A DNA stretch of 64,000 nucleotides from Thraustochytrium sp. TN22 (taxonomy: Eukaryota > Sar > Bigyra > Thraustochytrida > Thraustochytriidae), in contig JABLUY010000120.1 in assembly GCA_013306675.1 (NCBI GenBank), positions 46,161-110,160 on the forward strand, given 5' to 3'. The notes beneath the pieces were generated by a model that worked only from the letters and a program-made list of their open reading frames with translations, made no database searches and was not told the DNA's origin. How positions within the stretch are numbered: position 1 is the first letter of the stretch; the number at the start of each line of letters is the position of its first letter. This document shows positions 9,301 to 17,833 of the stretch, in pieces. The translations under genes were made by a program, and so were the position numbers.

Positions 9301-9823
9301 GGTGCCAGCGCCGCGCTCCGCCGCACTGCGCCGCGGAAGAAGACCTGTGCAACGCCGGAGTCGGCCGCCGACGCCCCGAGCGCCGCGCTACGTCGCGCAG
9401 GCTATGCCGCTTCGCCGCGCAGCGTCGCAGCCGCCGCCTTCGCAGGGCCCGCTCCGCCGCCCGCCGCCGCCCTCGCGCTGCGCCGCCGCCGCCGCCCCGC
9501 CGCGCGCGCGCGAGACCCGCCCGTGCCGCGCTCGGATTCTGCGCCTTCACCCGGAGCGCGCGAAGCCGCGCCGCGGCGGCCGGGTGGCGGCCGCGACCCG
9601 TGCACGGGGCGGCGGTTTCGGCGTTGCGAAACCGCGGCGGTTGGCCCCAACGGCCGGCGGCTGGGACGAGCACAGCGCCACGCCGCGCTGGTGGGACTCG
9701 GACTCGGACTCGGACTCGGACTTGGACTTGGACTCGGACTCGGGCTCGGGCTCGGTCGTAGACTCGGACCTGAGCTCGGACGTGGACGTGGACTCGGGCT
9801 CGGAGCTCGCGCGCGGCGGCGCG
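9301..9823. other. Divergent promoter with a GGACTC hexamer repeat
   Basis: GC-rich interval between two divergent ATGs. From about 9689 to 9805 it carries a degenerate GGACTC/GGACTT/GGGCTC hexamer array. The array happens to be in frame with the downstream EGF gene (Asp-Ser repeats), but the EGF protein has a clear signal peptide starting later, so I treat it as non-coding. Confidence 0.6.
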
Positions 9824-10726
9824 ATGGGGCGCGGGCTGGCGGCGGCGCTGGCGGCAGCCGTGGGCGTGAGCGCGGCGACGCTGGGCGCGGCGTCGAACGA
9901 GTGCTCGGTGTTCCAGAAGGTGGTGGACGGCGTGACGGTGACGTGCAGCGGACACGGGCTGTGCTCGTCGAGGACGAAGCACTGCGAGTGCTACGAAGGC
10001 TGGGGGTCGGCGACGGAGCTGGGGCTCAAGCTGCAGCCGCCGCACCCGGCGCCGGACTGCTCGGAGCGCGTGTGCCCCTTCGGCAAGTCGTGGGCGGATA
10101 TCCCGACGAGCGCGACGCAGGCGCACAAGGAGGTGGAGTGCTCGGATGCGGGCTTCTGCGACCGCACGCTCGGCGTGTGCTCGTGCTTTGACGGTTTTGA
10201 CGGCAGTGGCTGCGAGCGCCGCTCCTGCAAGATGACCCAGGACGAGGACGCGCTCACGTGCAACGGGCACGGCCAGTGCCTGACGCTCGCGGAACTGGCT
10301 ACCAAGACCGACGCGCAGCCGCTCACGCCGGCCACCTCGTACGGCGGCTACCCGACCACGACGACCTGGGACGAGGACATGATCACGTCCTGCTACTGCG
10401 ACTCCAGCTGGACCGTGGGCCTCGCCTCGGGCGAGACGCAGCTGCCCGAGTACTTTGGGCCCTTTTGCGAGAAGCGTCACTGCCCGAGCGGCGACGACCC
10501 AATGACGGACGATGACGAGACGGACTGCGAGAATAAGCTGCAGGACTTCGTCACGGGCGAGATCACCACCGATTTTGTTGACGGTGGTGCCGCGGGCAAC
10601 CTCTGTCATGTAGACTGCTCGAACCGCGGCATCTGCGACTACGAGACGGGCGTCTGCAACTGCTTCACCGGCTATGCCGGCGAGAACTGCCACACGCAGG
10701 ACGTCTTGGCCGTGCAGAACTCGTGA
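9824..10726 (+). CDS. Secreted EGF-like (tenascin-type) cysteine-rich protein
   Basis: 300 residues starting at 9824, chosen because the next 20 residues (GRGLAAALAAAVGVSAATL) form a signal peptide. The mature part has several EGF-like modules: GHGLCSSRTKHCECYEGWGS, ECSDAGFCDRTLGVCSCFDG, CNGHGQC, and a final NRGICDYETGVCNCFTGYAG. Between them are Cys-poor linkers containing CPFGKSWADIP. This spacing is common in secreted and surface proteins of stramenopiles. There is no C-terminal membrane segment, so it is probably secreted or wall-associated. An upstream in-frame ATG at 9299 would bury the signal peptide and is less likely. Confidence 0.8.
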   Translation: MGRGLAAALAAAVGVSAATLGAASNECSVFQKVVDGVTVTCSGHGLCSSRTKHCECYEGWGSATELGLKLQPPHPAPDCSERVCPFGKSWADIPTSATQAHKEVECSDAGFCDRTLGVCSCFDGFDGSGCERRSCKMTQDEDALTCNGHGQCLTLAELATKTDAQPLTPATSYGGYPTTTTWDEDMITSCYCDSSWTVGLASGETQLPEYFGPFCEKRHCPSGDDPMTDDDETDCENKLQDFVTGEITTDFVDGGAAGNLCHVDCSNRGICDYETGVCNCFTGYAGENCHTQDVLAVQNS

Positions 10727-10828
10727 GACTGTACGTCCCCGCCGAGCTGCCGAACAATCGGGAGACGCGCGCGCACTGCCTTGGAGGCGCTGGGTGCGCA
10801 GAGCATGGAAGATTCACTTTTACACATT

Positions 10829-11354
10829 TCAGAAAGCAGCGTCAAAATCCCAGCCGGACACATCCACATTCATCAGGGCCTGGGATTGAACCGGGGACTG
10901 AACTTGCGCCCGCGCCGGAGGCTTGGACTTGAGATTGGCCTCGTAGGCGGCCAGCATGGCCTCAGTCTGCTGCGCGCGCTTGGAGCGCACGTCGCTGCGG
11001 TGCGAGCTGTAGTCCACAATATCGATCTTGGTTTCTGCGCTGCCGTCGCTGACGGCCATCTGGCGCCACTGCGCAACGGCGTCTTGGAACAGGCGGCGCT
11101 CGGCCTCCTCGTCCAGGTCAGCGCGCCCGTCATGGCTGCCCTCACCACCCTGACGCGCGCTCTGCACAGAAACCTCTCGCACAGCGGCGCCGCCCGCCGC
11201 GCCCCCGGTACTGCCGTCCTTGGAGGAAACGGAGCCCGAGGCGCGCGCGCTCCCGGCGGCCCCAGCGGCCCCACTACGCCACTCCTCGACGGCTCGCTTA
11301 AAGGCCTCGTGCTCCGCGGCCTCGTCCAGAGGGCTTCCCTGGTAGCCCGCCGTG

Positions 11355-11387
<33 letters not shown>

Positions 11388-12005
11388 GCGGCGGCGGCGA
11401 AGGCCTGCGCCACGGGCCGTGGCGAGGCGGCGACAGATGGGCCGTCGCGCAGCGGCTGTAGCTGGCGCGAGGCGGGGCGCGAGCCGGAGGTCTCGGGCTG
11501 CAGGCTCCGCTTGAGGCGCGCCACCTCCTTGAGCAGCGTCTTGCGATGCGCGAGCGCGGTGATGCCCATGTAGTCCAGATCGTCGACGCCGAGTTCGAGC
11601 AGCACCTCGCCGTCGATCTCGTTCTCCGCGAAGGCGGATGTGTACCTGTCGAGGCCGAGGTCCAGCAGCCAGGCCTGCACGTCCGCCTTGGACCAGGTCG
11701 CGCAGGCGTCTGGGCGCAGGCTCTTACGCCTGGGCGCCTGTTTCGCCTTTGCCGGCGGCGTGCGCCTGCGCGCCTTGCCGGAGCTCGCCTTGTCCTCGGC
11801 GTTCAGGACGCCGCCGCGCACGTCACTCGCGTAGCCGCGCAGCGAGCCGCGCTTCGTGGACGCGCTTTGCCAGATGGGTGCCGCGCCGCCGCTGCCCTGG
11901 CGCGCCGCGGGTCTCGCCTTGGCGCGCTCGCGCTCCAGCGTGCTGCGCAGCTTGTGCAGGTTCCACTCCATCTGCATGCTCTCGGCCTGCAGGCGGTCCG
12001 ACGTG

Positions 12006-12040
<35 letters not shown>

Positions 12041-12154
12041 GCCGCGCACCATGATGCCGGGCGCCAGGTCGGCGCCGACGCGCGCGCGCGCGCGGACGAC
12101 ACAAGCGAGTGTATGAGCGAATGCGCAGAGAACTGCAGCGACCGAGCGCCACAT
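10829..12154 (-). CDS. SAM-domain protein with paired FxxAVxxWR motifs
   Basis: 441 residues from the ATG at 12154. Just after the start is a hydrophobic segment (about residues 4-20) and then a poly-Gln run encoded by CAG repeats near 12010-12040. A SAM domain (WSKADVQAWLLDLGLDRYTS through RKTLLKEVARLK) sits in the middle; SAM domains mediate protein-protein or RNA contacts. The C-terminal half has two copies of a short motif, FKRAVEEWR and FQDAVAQWR, each after an acidic EAAEHE/EEAER lead. Other in-frame ATGs at 12328 and 12052 are possible; the latter would remove the hydrophobic segment. It is divergent from the ankyrin gene, 281 bp apart. Confidence 0.72.
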
Positions 12155-12435
12155 TGTCGCTGCCCTGCACGCGCCGCGAGCAGAGCCGTTGGGATTTTGC
12201 TCTGTCCTCGGGAGCGCAGGGCGAAAGGGGTAAATCCCGGAGCCTGTGGTCTCGGACCGGGCGCGGTCTCGGGGCGGTCCCGTCAAGGCCGAGCGAGACC
12301 TCGAGCGCGGCGGCTTGCAGACCGACATCGCGAGCGGGAAGGCAGGCAGCAGCAGCAGCGGCAGCAGCAGCAGCAGACCAGCGCGGAGAGTTCCCTGCCC
12401 CTCGTGTCGCCTCGCGGTTCACCGCCGAGGCCGCC

Positions 12436-13221
12436 ATGGAGGACGAGATGAAGGGCGGCGAGCAGCAGCTGCAGGCCGCAGCCGAGCCGCCGCAGGACGC
12501 GCACGAGGAGGGCGAGACCGTGCAGGTGGACGGCGAGGAGGTGGAGGTGACGCGGCTGACGCTGGAGGAGTTCGGCGCGCTCACCAAGAGCATGGTCGAG
12601 GACACCGAGGCCGAGGAGCAGCAGCAGCAGCAGCTGCTGCAGGGGGCGCGAGAGGCCCAGGCGCAGGTCCAGCTTGGGGCGGCTGGCGAGGCGACGGGCG
12701 AGGGCGAGGGCGAGGGCGCGCCCCGCACGACGGGCGGGTCGCTGGCCGCGTTCTTGCAGAACGCCAGCGGGGGGCTCGAGGAGGCGCTCCTGTCGGACGC
12801 CGCGCTGAATGACGACCACCCGGTGCTGCTGGCCACGAACGGCCAGCTGGAAGTGCTCAAGGTGCTCATCATGACGGGGAAGGTGAGCGTGAACGAGGCG
12901 GATGACAACGGATACACGCTGCTCATGGCGGCGGCCTCGTACGCTCAGAGGGACGTGCTGAGCTTTCTGGTGGAGCAGGAGACCATTGACATTAACAAGC
13001 GCGACGAGGAGAACGACACGGCGCTGCACTACTGCACGGACGTGGAGTGCATGAAGATGCTACTGGAGCACGGCGGCGACCTGACCATGACCAACGACGA
13101 GGGCCAGACGCCGCTGGACTCGATCCGCGAGCAGGTCGACGACGACGACATGCTGACCTCAGGCAAGGAGGGCGAGCGCCTTCGGGAGCTGCTCGCGTTT
13201 CTGGAGGCCCGGGAAGCCTGA
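12436..13221 (+). CDS. Ankyrin-repeat protein
   Basis: 261 residues from the ATG at 12436. The N-terminal ~110 residues are acidic and Gln/Glu-rich with a short poly-Gln. The C-terminal half is three to four ankyrin repeats, with NGQLEVLKVLIMTGKVSVNE, DDNGYTLLMAAASYAQRDVL and NDTALHYCTDVECMKMLLEHG readable as helix-turn-helix units ending in TNDEGQTPLDSIREQV. This size and layout (acidic N-terminus, few repeats) is seen in small cytosolic or nuclear ankyrin adaptors. The partner cannot be read from sequence. It is convergent with the kinase gene, 126 bp between stops. Confidence 0.82.
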   Translation: MEDEMKGGEQQLQAAAEPPQDAHEEGETVQVDGEEVEVTRLTLEEFGALTKSMVEDTEAEEQQQQQLLQGAREAQAQVQLGAAGEATGEGEGEGAPRTTGGSLAAFLQNASGGLEEALLSDAALNDDHPVLLATNGQLEVLKVLIMTGKVSVNEADDNGYTLLMAAASYAQRDVLSFLVEQETIDINKRDEENDTALHYCTDVECMKMLLEHGGDLTMTNDEGQTPLDSIREQVDDDDMLTSGKEGERLRELLAFLEAREA

Positions 13222-13347
13222 GAACAAGTGAGGAGCGAAGCGTGTTGGTTGTGCCTGTGAACTGATCTTCAATGTTTTTGGGTTGCAGGTTGATTGCAGT
13301 GCTCAGCTTCTCACGGTCAATCAATCAGAGAGTTGGGGAGGACTAAC

Positions 13348-15087
13348 TTAGGACTTGGTGAGCTTGGAGGCTGGCCGCGAGAGCGGCGGTAGCGTGGCGG
13401 CATTGCGGAGCGACTGTCGCGAGCGCGCGCTGCCGCTCGTGGACGGGCGGCGCTCGAGCATGTGAACGGTGGACAGCCGGCGTTGGCTACCCTGGCCCGA
13501 GCCGGAGGAGCTGGGCCGCGAGCGGTCTTCCCTGGGCGAGTCCGCGCCGGCGGCGAGCAGGCGTCGGTGCGACTGGTGGCCGCTCCCGGCGCCGGCGGCC
13601 CCTCCCGGCGCCTTGGGCGTCGAGGCATTGGCCTCGACCGAGGTCTCTGCTTGCTCGGACGCTGTGCTTGCGGTGGCGACGAGCGCGGGTGTCGTTGCGG
13701 CGGGCGCGCCGAGGGATGGCTCGGCACCACGCGTGTGTGGGAGGCCGCGGTCGATCCAGGACATGAGACGGACCTCGGAGACGTTCATCCTCTCCTGCGG
13801 GTCGGGGTTGAGCATGCCAGCGATGAGCTGCTTGAATGACTCGGACACGTCTGGGTCGGATGCCTCCCAGGTGTAGGAGCCGCGGCGGATCTTGTCGGAC
13901 ACCTCCTGGAAGGTGGAGCCAGAGAATGGCAGGCGGCCGCAGACCATGGCGAAGAGGATGACGCCGAGCGCCCAGACATCTCGCGGCGGGCCTGCCGTCT
14001 CGCCGGCGCTGAAGACCTCGGGCGCAATGTACGCCAGGCTGCCGGCCGCATAGTCGGAGGTTTGGCCTGGGTTGCAGAGCTGCGAGAGGCCAAAGTCGGT
14101 GATTTTCACCTGCAGGCCGAGCAGGCGCCGGCGCCGCGCGAACGCCGCGGCGTCCTGGCTTGGCATGGGCTCGAGGTCTGGCTCGTGGCCCAATGCGTCG
14201 GGCGAGACGATGGACCGCGCCGTGGGGCTGGCCAATGAGGCGTGGCTTCCGCGCGTGGAGGCGGGCGACTCGGCCGCGTGCCGCGTGTCGTGCGTCTCGG
14301 CCAGCAAGATGTTTTCCAGCTTGAGGTCGTAGTGGATGACGTGGTGGCGGTGGCAGTAGGTGACGCCCTCAAGAATCTGAATGAAGATGCGCGAGGCGAG
14401 GTCCTCGTCGAGCGGGCCGTCCTCCACGACGTCCTTGAGGTCGCCGCCACTGGCAAACTCGAGCGCGAGCACCATGTCGTTGGGCGTCTGGATGACCTGC
14501 AGCAGCTTGATGACGTTGGGGTGGTCGAGCGAGTTCAGGCACTGTATCTCCGTGAAGACGCGCTCCGCATCGTGCGTGCTGCCCATCTGGTTCTTGCTCA
14601 GGAACTTGAGCGCCACGCATTCGTGCGTCATCACGTGCGTCCCAATGTGCACCTTGCCGAAGGACCCACTTCCGAGAAAACTGCCCATGATGTAGCTTCC
14701 GACGCGTTCGCTGCCGCCTGCCGCGGCCTGACCATCGAGCTCCAAGCCAGCGTCGGCCAGTAGGGAGTCCTCGCGCGTTACGGTGTCGCTTCGCGGCCGT
14801 CCGAGCGCCTCGTCCTCGTCCGTGACAACGTACAAAACCTCGCGGTTACCGACGAGCACGAAGTCGCTGACAACGTCGCCGTCAACATTGAGCACCTGGA
14901 GCGCCTCGTTGACGTTCAGTCTCTCCGCGGCCTTCTTCAAGAAAGTCTGCAGCGAAACCTCGGGGTCGATGTAGAGCGCCACGCCCAGGCTGGGTTCTGG
15001 CTTTTGGCCCACGCGTAGTAGCGTGACGTGAATGTCCATGCTCATCTCGCCGTCGCACTCGCCAAAGAAGTCCTGTTCGTCCATCAT
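13348..15087 (-). CDS. Ser/Thr protein kinase with N-terminal ubiquitin-like (KHA/doublecortin-like) domain
   Basis: 579 residues from the ATG at 15087 (a second ATG follows at once; no ATG lies upstream in frame). Residues ~20-95 look like the KHA/doublecortin ubiquitin-like fold (LQVLNVDGDVVSDFVLVGNR). The kinase domain spans ~130-455: glycine loop GSGSFGKVHIG, VALKFL lysine, DFG (D331), APE in YIAPEVF, and a CAMK/SNF1-like C-lobe. The HRD motif reads HYD: Arg is replaced by Tyr253, while catalytic Asp254 and the DLKLEN lysine/asparagine remain. About 59 extra residues, Ser/Thr/Pro-rich, are inserted between HYD and DFG. The tail is Ser/Ala-rich. It is probably active, but with non-standard activation-loop control. 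Confidence 0.88.
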   Translation of the reverse strand: MMDEQDFFGECDGEMSMDIHVTLLRVGQKPEPSLGVALYIDPEVSLQTFLKKAAERLNVNEALQVLNVDGDVVSDFVLVGNREVLYVVTDEDEALGRPRSDTVTREDSLLADAGLELDGQAAAGGSERVGSYIMGSFLGSGSFGKVHIGTHVMTHECVALKFLSKNQMGSTHDAERVFTEIQCLNSLDHPNVIKLLQVIQTPNDMVLALEFASGGDLKDVVEDGPLDEDLASRIFIQILEGVTYCHRHHVIHYDLKLENILLAETHDTRHAAESPASTRGSHASLASPTARSIVSPDALGHEPDLEPMPSQDAAAFARRRRLLGLQVKITDFGLSQLCNPGQTSDYAAGSLAYIAPEVFSAGETAGPPRDVWALGVILFAMVCGRLPFSGSTFQEVSDKIRRGSYTWEASDPDVSESFKQLIAGMLNPDPQERMNVSEVRLMSWIDRGLPHTRGAEPSLGAPAATTPALVATASTASEQAETSVEANASTPKAPGGAAGAGSGHQSHRRLLAAGADSPREDRSRPSSSGSGQGSQRRLSTVHMLERRPSTSGSARSRQSLRNAATLPPLSRPASKLTKS

Positions 15088-15576
15088 CCTGGCTCCCGAG
15101 CGAGAGCCTGAGGGCGCGCGCAAGGCGAGCCAGGGCGAGGCGAGGTGAAGCGAAAGGCAAGCCTACTACTCACATGCACTACCTCACTGCGCTGCGCTAC
15201 CCTTTTTTTTCGGCGGGCGCAGCGACCCGGTGCACCGACCGCCTGCCGCGCAGCCGGCGCACCGCACCCGAGCTTGGCCCGAGCGCGCCGGCCTGACGAA
15301 GCGAACGAACCTGGTGCGCGAGCGAGCCGCGAGCAGACCCCGGCCCCGCGCGTCAACCCGGCCTAGGCCAGAATCGCCACATGCGCGCGGAATGATTATT
15401 GCGCGGTCCGCGCCGGATAGGACCGCCGCGGTGCTGCCATGACGATGGCGAGACTCAGGTGTGCACCTCGAGTCAAGTTCAAGTTGACCGTGGCTCCGAA
15501 AAAAAAAAAGAACTTGAACGAAGAGAAGAAAATTTGTTTAGCTCTCTACCATGGTACCAGCTAGCTCTCTAGCTAG

Positions 15577-15617
<41 letters not shown>

Positions 15618-15798
15618 ACTGGAGGCAAGGGGAGCTCAGTGGCCCTGCGCGCGGCGCGGCGCGGCGCGGCGCGGCGCAACTGGTCGAAAGTGGCGCGGGC
15701 AAGCGAGAGGCTCTGGCGCGGGCAAGAAGCAAAGGCCAGGATGGAGCAAGCAAGCAATGTCCTCGGAACTGGAAGACGTCACGGCAGACCCAAAAAGT
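15088..15798. other. Intergenic region with GA and GCGGC repeats
   Basis: About 710 bases upstream of the kinase and downstream of the hydroxylase. It contains GCTAGCTC/AGCTAGCC motifs near 15557-15580, a pure (GA)n run at about 15579-15617 and a (GCGGC)n run at about 15649-15676. No gene is supported. Confidence 0.6.
15579..15617. repeat. (GA)n dinucleotide microsatellite
   Basis: About nineteen uninterrupted GA units, next to a GCTAGC tract and followed shortly by a (GCGGC)n run. Confidence 0.95.
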
Positions 15799-17061
15799 TC
15801 AGGTAAGAATGCATTTCGAGGCGCTTTTCCTGGTCCCCAGCGGCGGCTGTGGCTGCTGTGGCGGGTCCTGCTCGGACTTGGACGACATACGCAAAGGCTT
15901 GCGCATTTGCTTGGTGCGCTCCAGGAGCGCGTAAAAGTTCTCGTTCTCCGGCAAGACCGGCGCGGGCAGGTCCGCGGCTTCGTCACGGGCGTCGCTAGCG
16001 CCGTCCGACGGCGAGACTGCCTCGCAGAGGCGCTTGGCGCGGTGCATCTTGCCCTTTTCCAAGAAGCGCAGCAGATTTACCTCCTGGTCGCTCAGGTCAG
16101 GGTGCCAAATGTCGAAGATGAGGCATATGCGCGCGCGCGTCGGATGGCGGTTCCACGCTTCGTGCTGGAAAGAGTCGTCAAAGACCAGGCAGCGGCCCTG
16201 CTCGAAGGCGCGCTCTTCGTCGCCGACGCGGATGCCACTCTGGCCTCCTGGCGGTACGACAAGCGGCAGGTGCACGCGCAGCTTCTTGTTGGTCGGCCCG
16301 TGGTGCGGCGCGATATGTGTGTCGGGCGCCAGCACCGAGATGAAGGCGTGCTGGTACCAGCCGGGGAAGCCGCGGATGAGCGCCGACGTGTGCGGGAAGA
16401 GCGCCAGATTGTCCTTGAAGTCCACGTTGTGCAGGTACAAGTAGCAGACGTCCCACTCGCCGGAGGAGTGGCCGAGACTGCCGACGCCGTCGGGCGCCTG
16501 ACGCGCCGGGTTGGCCCACGCCGGTGCGCGGTACGGCTGGAAGGCCTCCTTGCTGCGCGCGCGCAGCAGCTCATCAAGAATCTTGTCCGCGTTCGCCTCC
16601 AGCTCCTCTAGGAACGCAAGCGTACCGCGCTCGCCCTCCCAGAACGGCCGCGCGCGCAACCCCGGCACCAAGTCAGGGCAACCCCACTGCCAGCGCGACA
16701 CGGTCTCGGGCCGCGGCCGCTTGCCGCTCAGCAGCTGCAAGAACCAGCCGCGCACGTGCTCCAGCCCGCGCGGGTCCTCGGCCATCTTGCGCAACCACTT
16801 GCGCACGATCACCTTGCCGAACGCCGCGAGCCCGAACTCCTCCGCCAGCACCTCCTCTAGTCGCTCCTCCGCCTGCGTCTGCGTCTGTGTATCTGCATGC
16901 GTGGAGTCCGTGGCAAAGGTCGGCGTCGTAGAGCTGCTCATCGTGACGCGGCTCGTCGTAGAGGAGGTCGTTGCGGAGCAGCTCGTCGAGCTGACGGAGT
17001 CCGCGAGCCACCGCACGAGCGCCATGGACCTGCTCCACGCCTCGTCGCTTTCGAGCGCCAT
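15799..17061 (-). CDS. Aspartyl/asparaginyl beta-hydroxylase family dioxygenase
   Basis: 420 residues from the ATG at 17061. The C-terminal ~240 residues carry the AspH (Asp_Arg_Hydrox) double-stranded beta-helix: LVPGLRARPFWE, HNVDFKDNLALFPHT, then HHGPTNKKLRVHLPL (His254, first iron ligand) and FDDSFQHEAWN (His300, second iron ligand). This family uses only two His ligands with 2-oxoglutarate and Fe(II). Arg in RVHLPL would bind 2-oxoglutarate. The N-terminal ~110 residues are Ser/Thr-rich and not recognised. There is no clear membrane anchor, unlike animal ASPH, so the substrate may be cytosolic. Confidence 0.87.
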   Translation of the reverse strand: MALESDEAWSRSMALVRWLADSVSSTSCSATTSSTTSRVTMSSSTTPTFATDSTHADTQTQTQAEERLEEVLAEEFGLAAFGKVIVRKWLRKMAEDPRGLEHVRGWFLQLLSGKRPRPETVSRWQWGCPDLVPGLRARPFWEGERGTLAFLEELEANADKILDELLRARSKEAFQPYRAPAWANPARQAPDGVGSLGHSSGEWDVCYLYLHNVDFKDNLALFPHTSALIRGFPGWYQHAFISVLAPDTHIAPHHGPTNKKLRVHLPLVVPPGGQSGIRVGDEERAFEQGRCLVFDDSFQHEAWNRHPTRARICLIFDIWHPDLSDQEVNLLRFLEKGKMHRAKRLCEAVSPSDGASDARDEAADLPAPVLPENENFYALLERTKQMRKPLRMSSKSEQDPPQQPQPPLGTRKSASKCILT

Positions 17062-17255
17062 GGCGGCCAGCGCGTTGCCGACACTGCGCTAGCCTGGCGC
17101 CGGTGCGTCCGGGTCGTGCCACCTCGAGGGTTTGCCTGAGGCCGCCGTCGCGACGGTTTGGGTTCAAGTTGCAGTGCTTATAAGCAAACATGTCGGCACT
17201 GCAGGTGCTGCCCGAGTCTGGTGCGGTAAGCACGGCTTCTAAACGTAGCGTGCGT

Positions 17256-17342
17256 GGGAGCGTGATCTTCCTCGGTAGGGAGGCTAGGCTTCAAACCTAG
17301 TGGACGTTCGCGCGTCAGAGGTTCGACTCCTCCTCGGTCCCG
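17256..17342 (+). tRNA. tRNA-Sec (anticodon TCA), selenocysteine tRNA
   Basis: An 87-nt cloverleaf with eukaryotic tRNA-Sec features. The acceptor stem is 9 bp (17256-17264 with 17333-17341) with a G-G mismatch at pair 5 and a U-U at pair 8. The D stem is 6 bp (17267-17272 with 17277-17282) around a 4-nt loop. The anticodon stem is 5 bp (CTAGG/CCTAG) and the loop is CTTCAAA with anticodon TCA. A long variable arm pairs GACG with CGTC (17303-17316). The T arm is GAGG-TTCGACT-CCTC (17318-17332). The G at 17342 is the discriminator, and a run of T from 17343 is the RNA polymerase III terminator. No CCA is encoded and there is no intron. The GGCTTCAAACC core matches vertebrate tRNA-Sec. Confidence 0.93.
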
Positions 17343-17352
17343 TTTTTTTTTT
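17343..17352 (+). terminator. Poly-T RNA polymerase III terminator of tRNA-Sec
   Basis: Ten consecutive T residues directly follow the discriminator base, much longer than the four needed for Pol III termination. Confidence 0.9.
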
Positions 17353-17833
17353 CGCTCTCAGCGCTTCACGACGTTCACGTGTAGCCCATCACCAGAGCGA
17401 GCGCCCAGAGCTGAGAAGTGAGAGCTCGCGCGCGTGAGCGATTCGGCCCGGGAGAGTCAAAGCAGCAGGGACGATGAAGGCCGTGAAGACTTCGAGGACA
17501 CTGTCAGGCGAGGGAGGCCACATTGGAGAGTTGTGTCACGATCGCGACGCAAGAAGCAGCGCAAAAAGCGGATGAGATGAGGGCCTTTGCAGCACTGTCA
17601 ATGATTCCAGCCTCTACTAGCTAGCAAGCTAGCTAGAGGCATCCAGCTAAGGTTTTGTACGTTGATTGGCATGTGATCATCACGCAGCTTTCGCTCGCAC
17701 CGTGCCGAGCCGGGTCCGCTCGCTGGAGCAGCTGTACGCACGCACCAGCACCGCTCCACCACTGGCCTCTACGACGACCACCAGATGATCTATCTTTTCA
17801 GATTGCTGCCTCCCGCACTGCACAACGGGAGCA
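17353..17833. other. Spacer between tRNA-Sec and SET gene, with a possible short exon
   Basis: About 480 bases. A frame at 17425-17580 encodes a highly charged peptide ending in a Lys/Arg-rich tail (RRKKQRKKRMR) without its own ATG, so it could be a terminal exon; this is uncertain. A GCTAGCAAGCTAGCTAG tract lies at about 17617-17637, about 200 bases before the SET gene start. Confidence 0.4.

Noticed and set aside
9299-9823. N-terminal extension of the EGF protein with Asp-Ser repeats
   Set aside because: It would place the hydrophobic signal peptide at residue 176; the hexamer repeat is better read as promoter DNA.
8891-10693. Minus-strand frame of 600 codons across the EGF gene and promoter
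   Set aside because: Shadow of the EGF gene and the Gln-rich gene; Arg/Ala/Val-rich and without domains.
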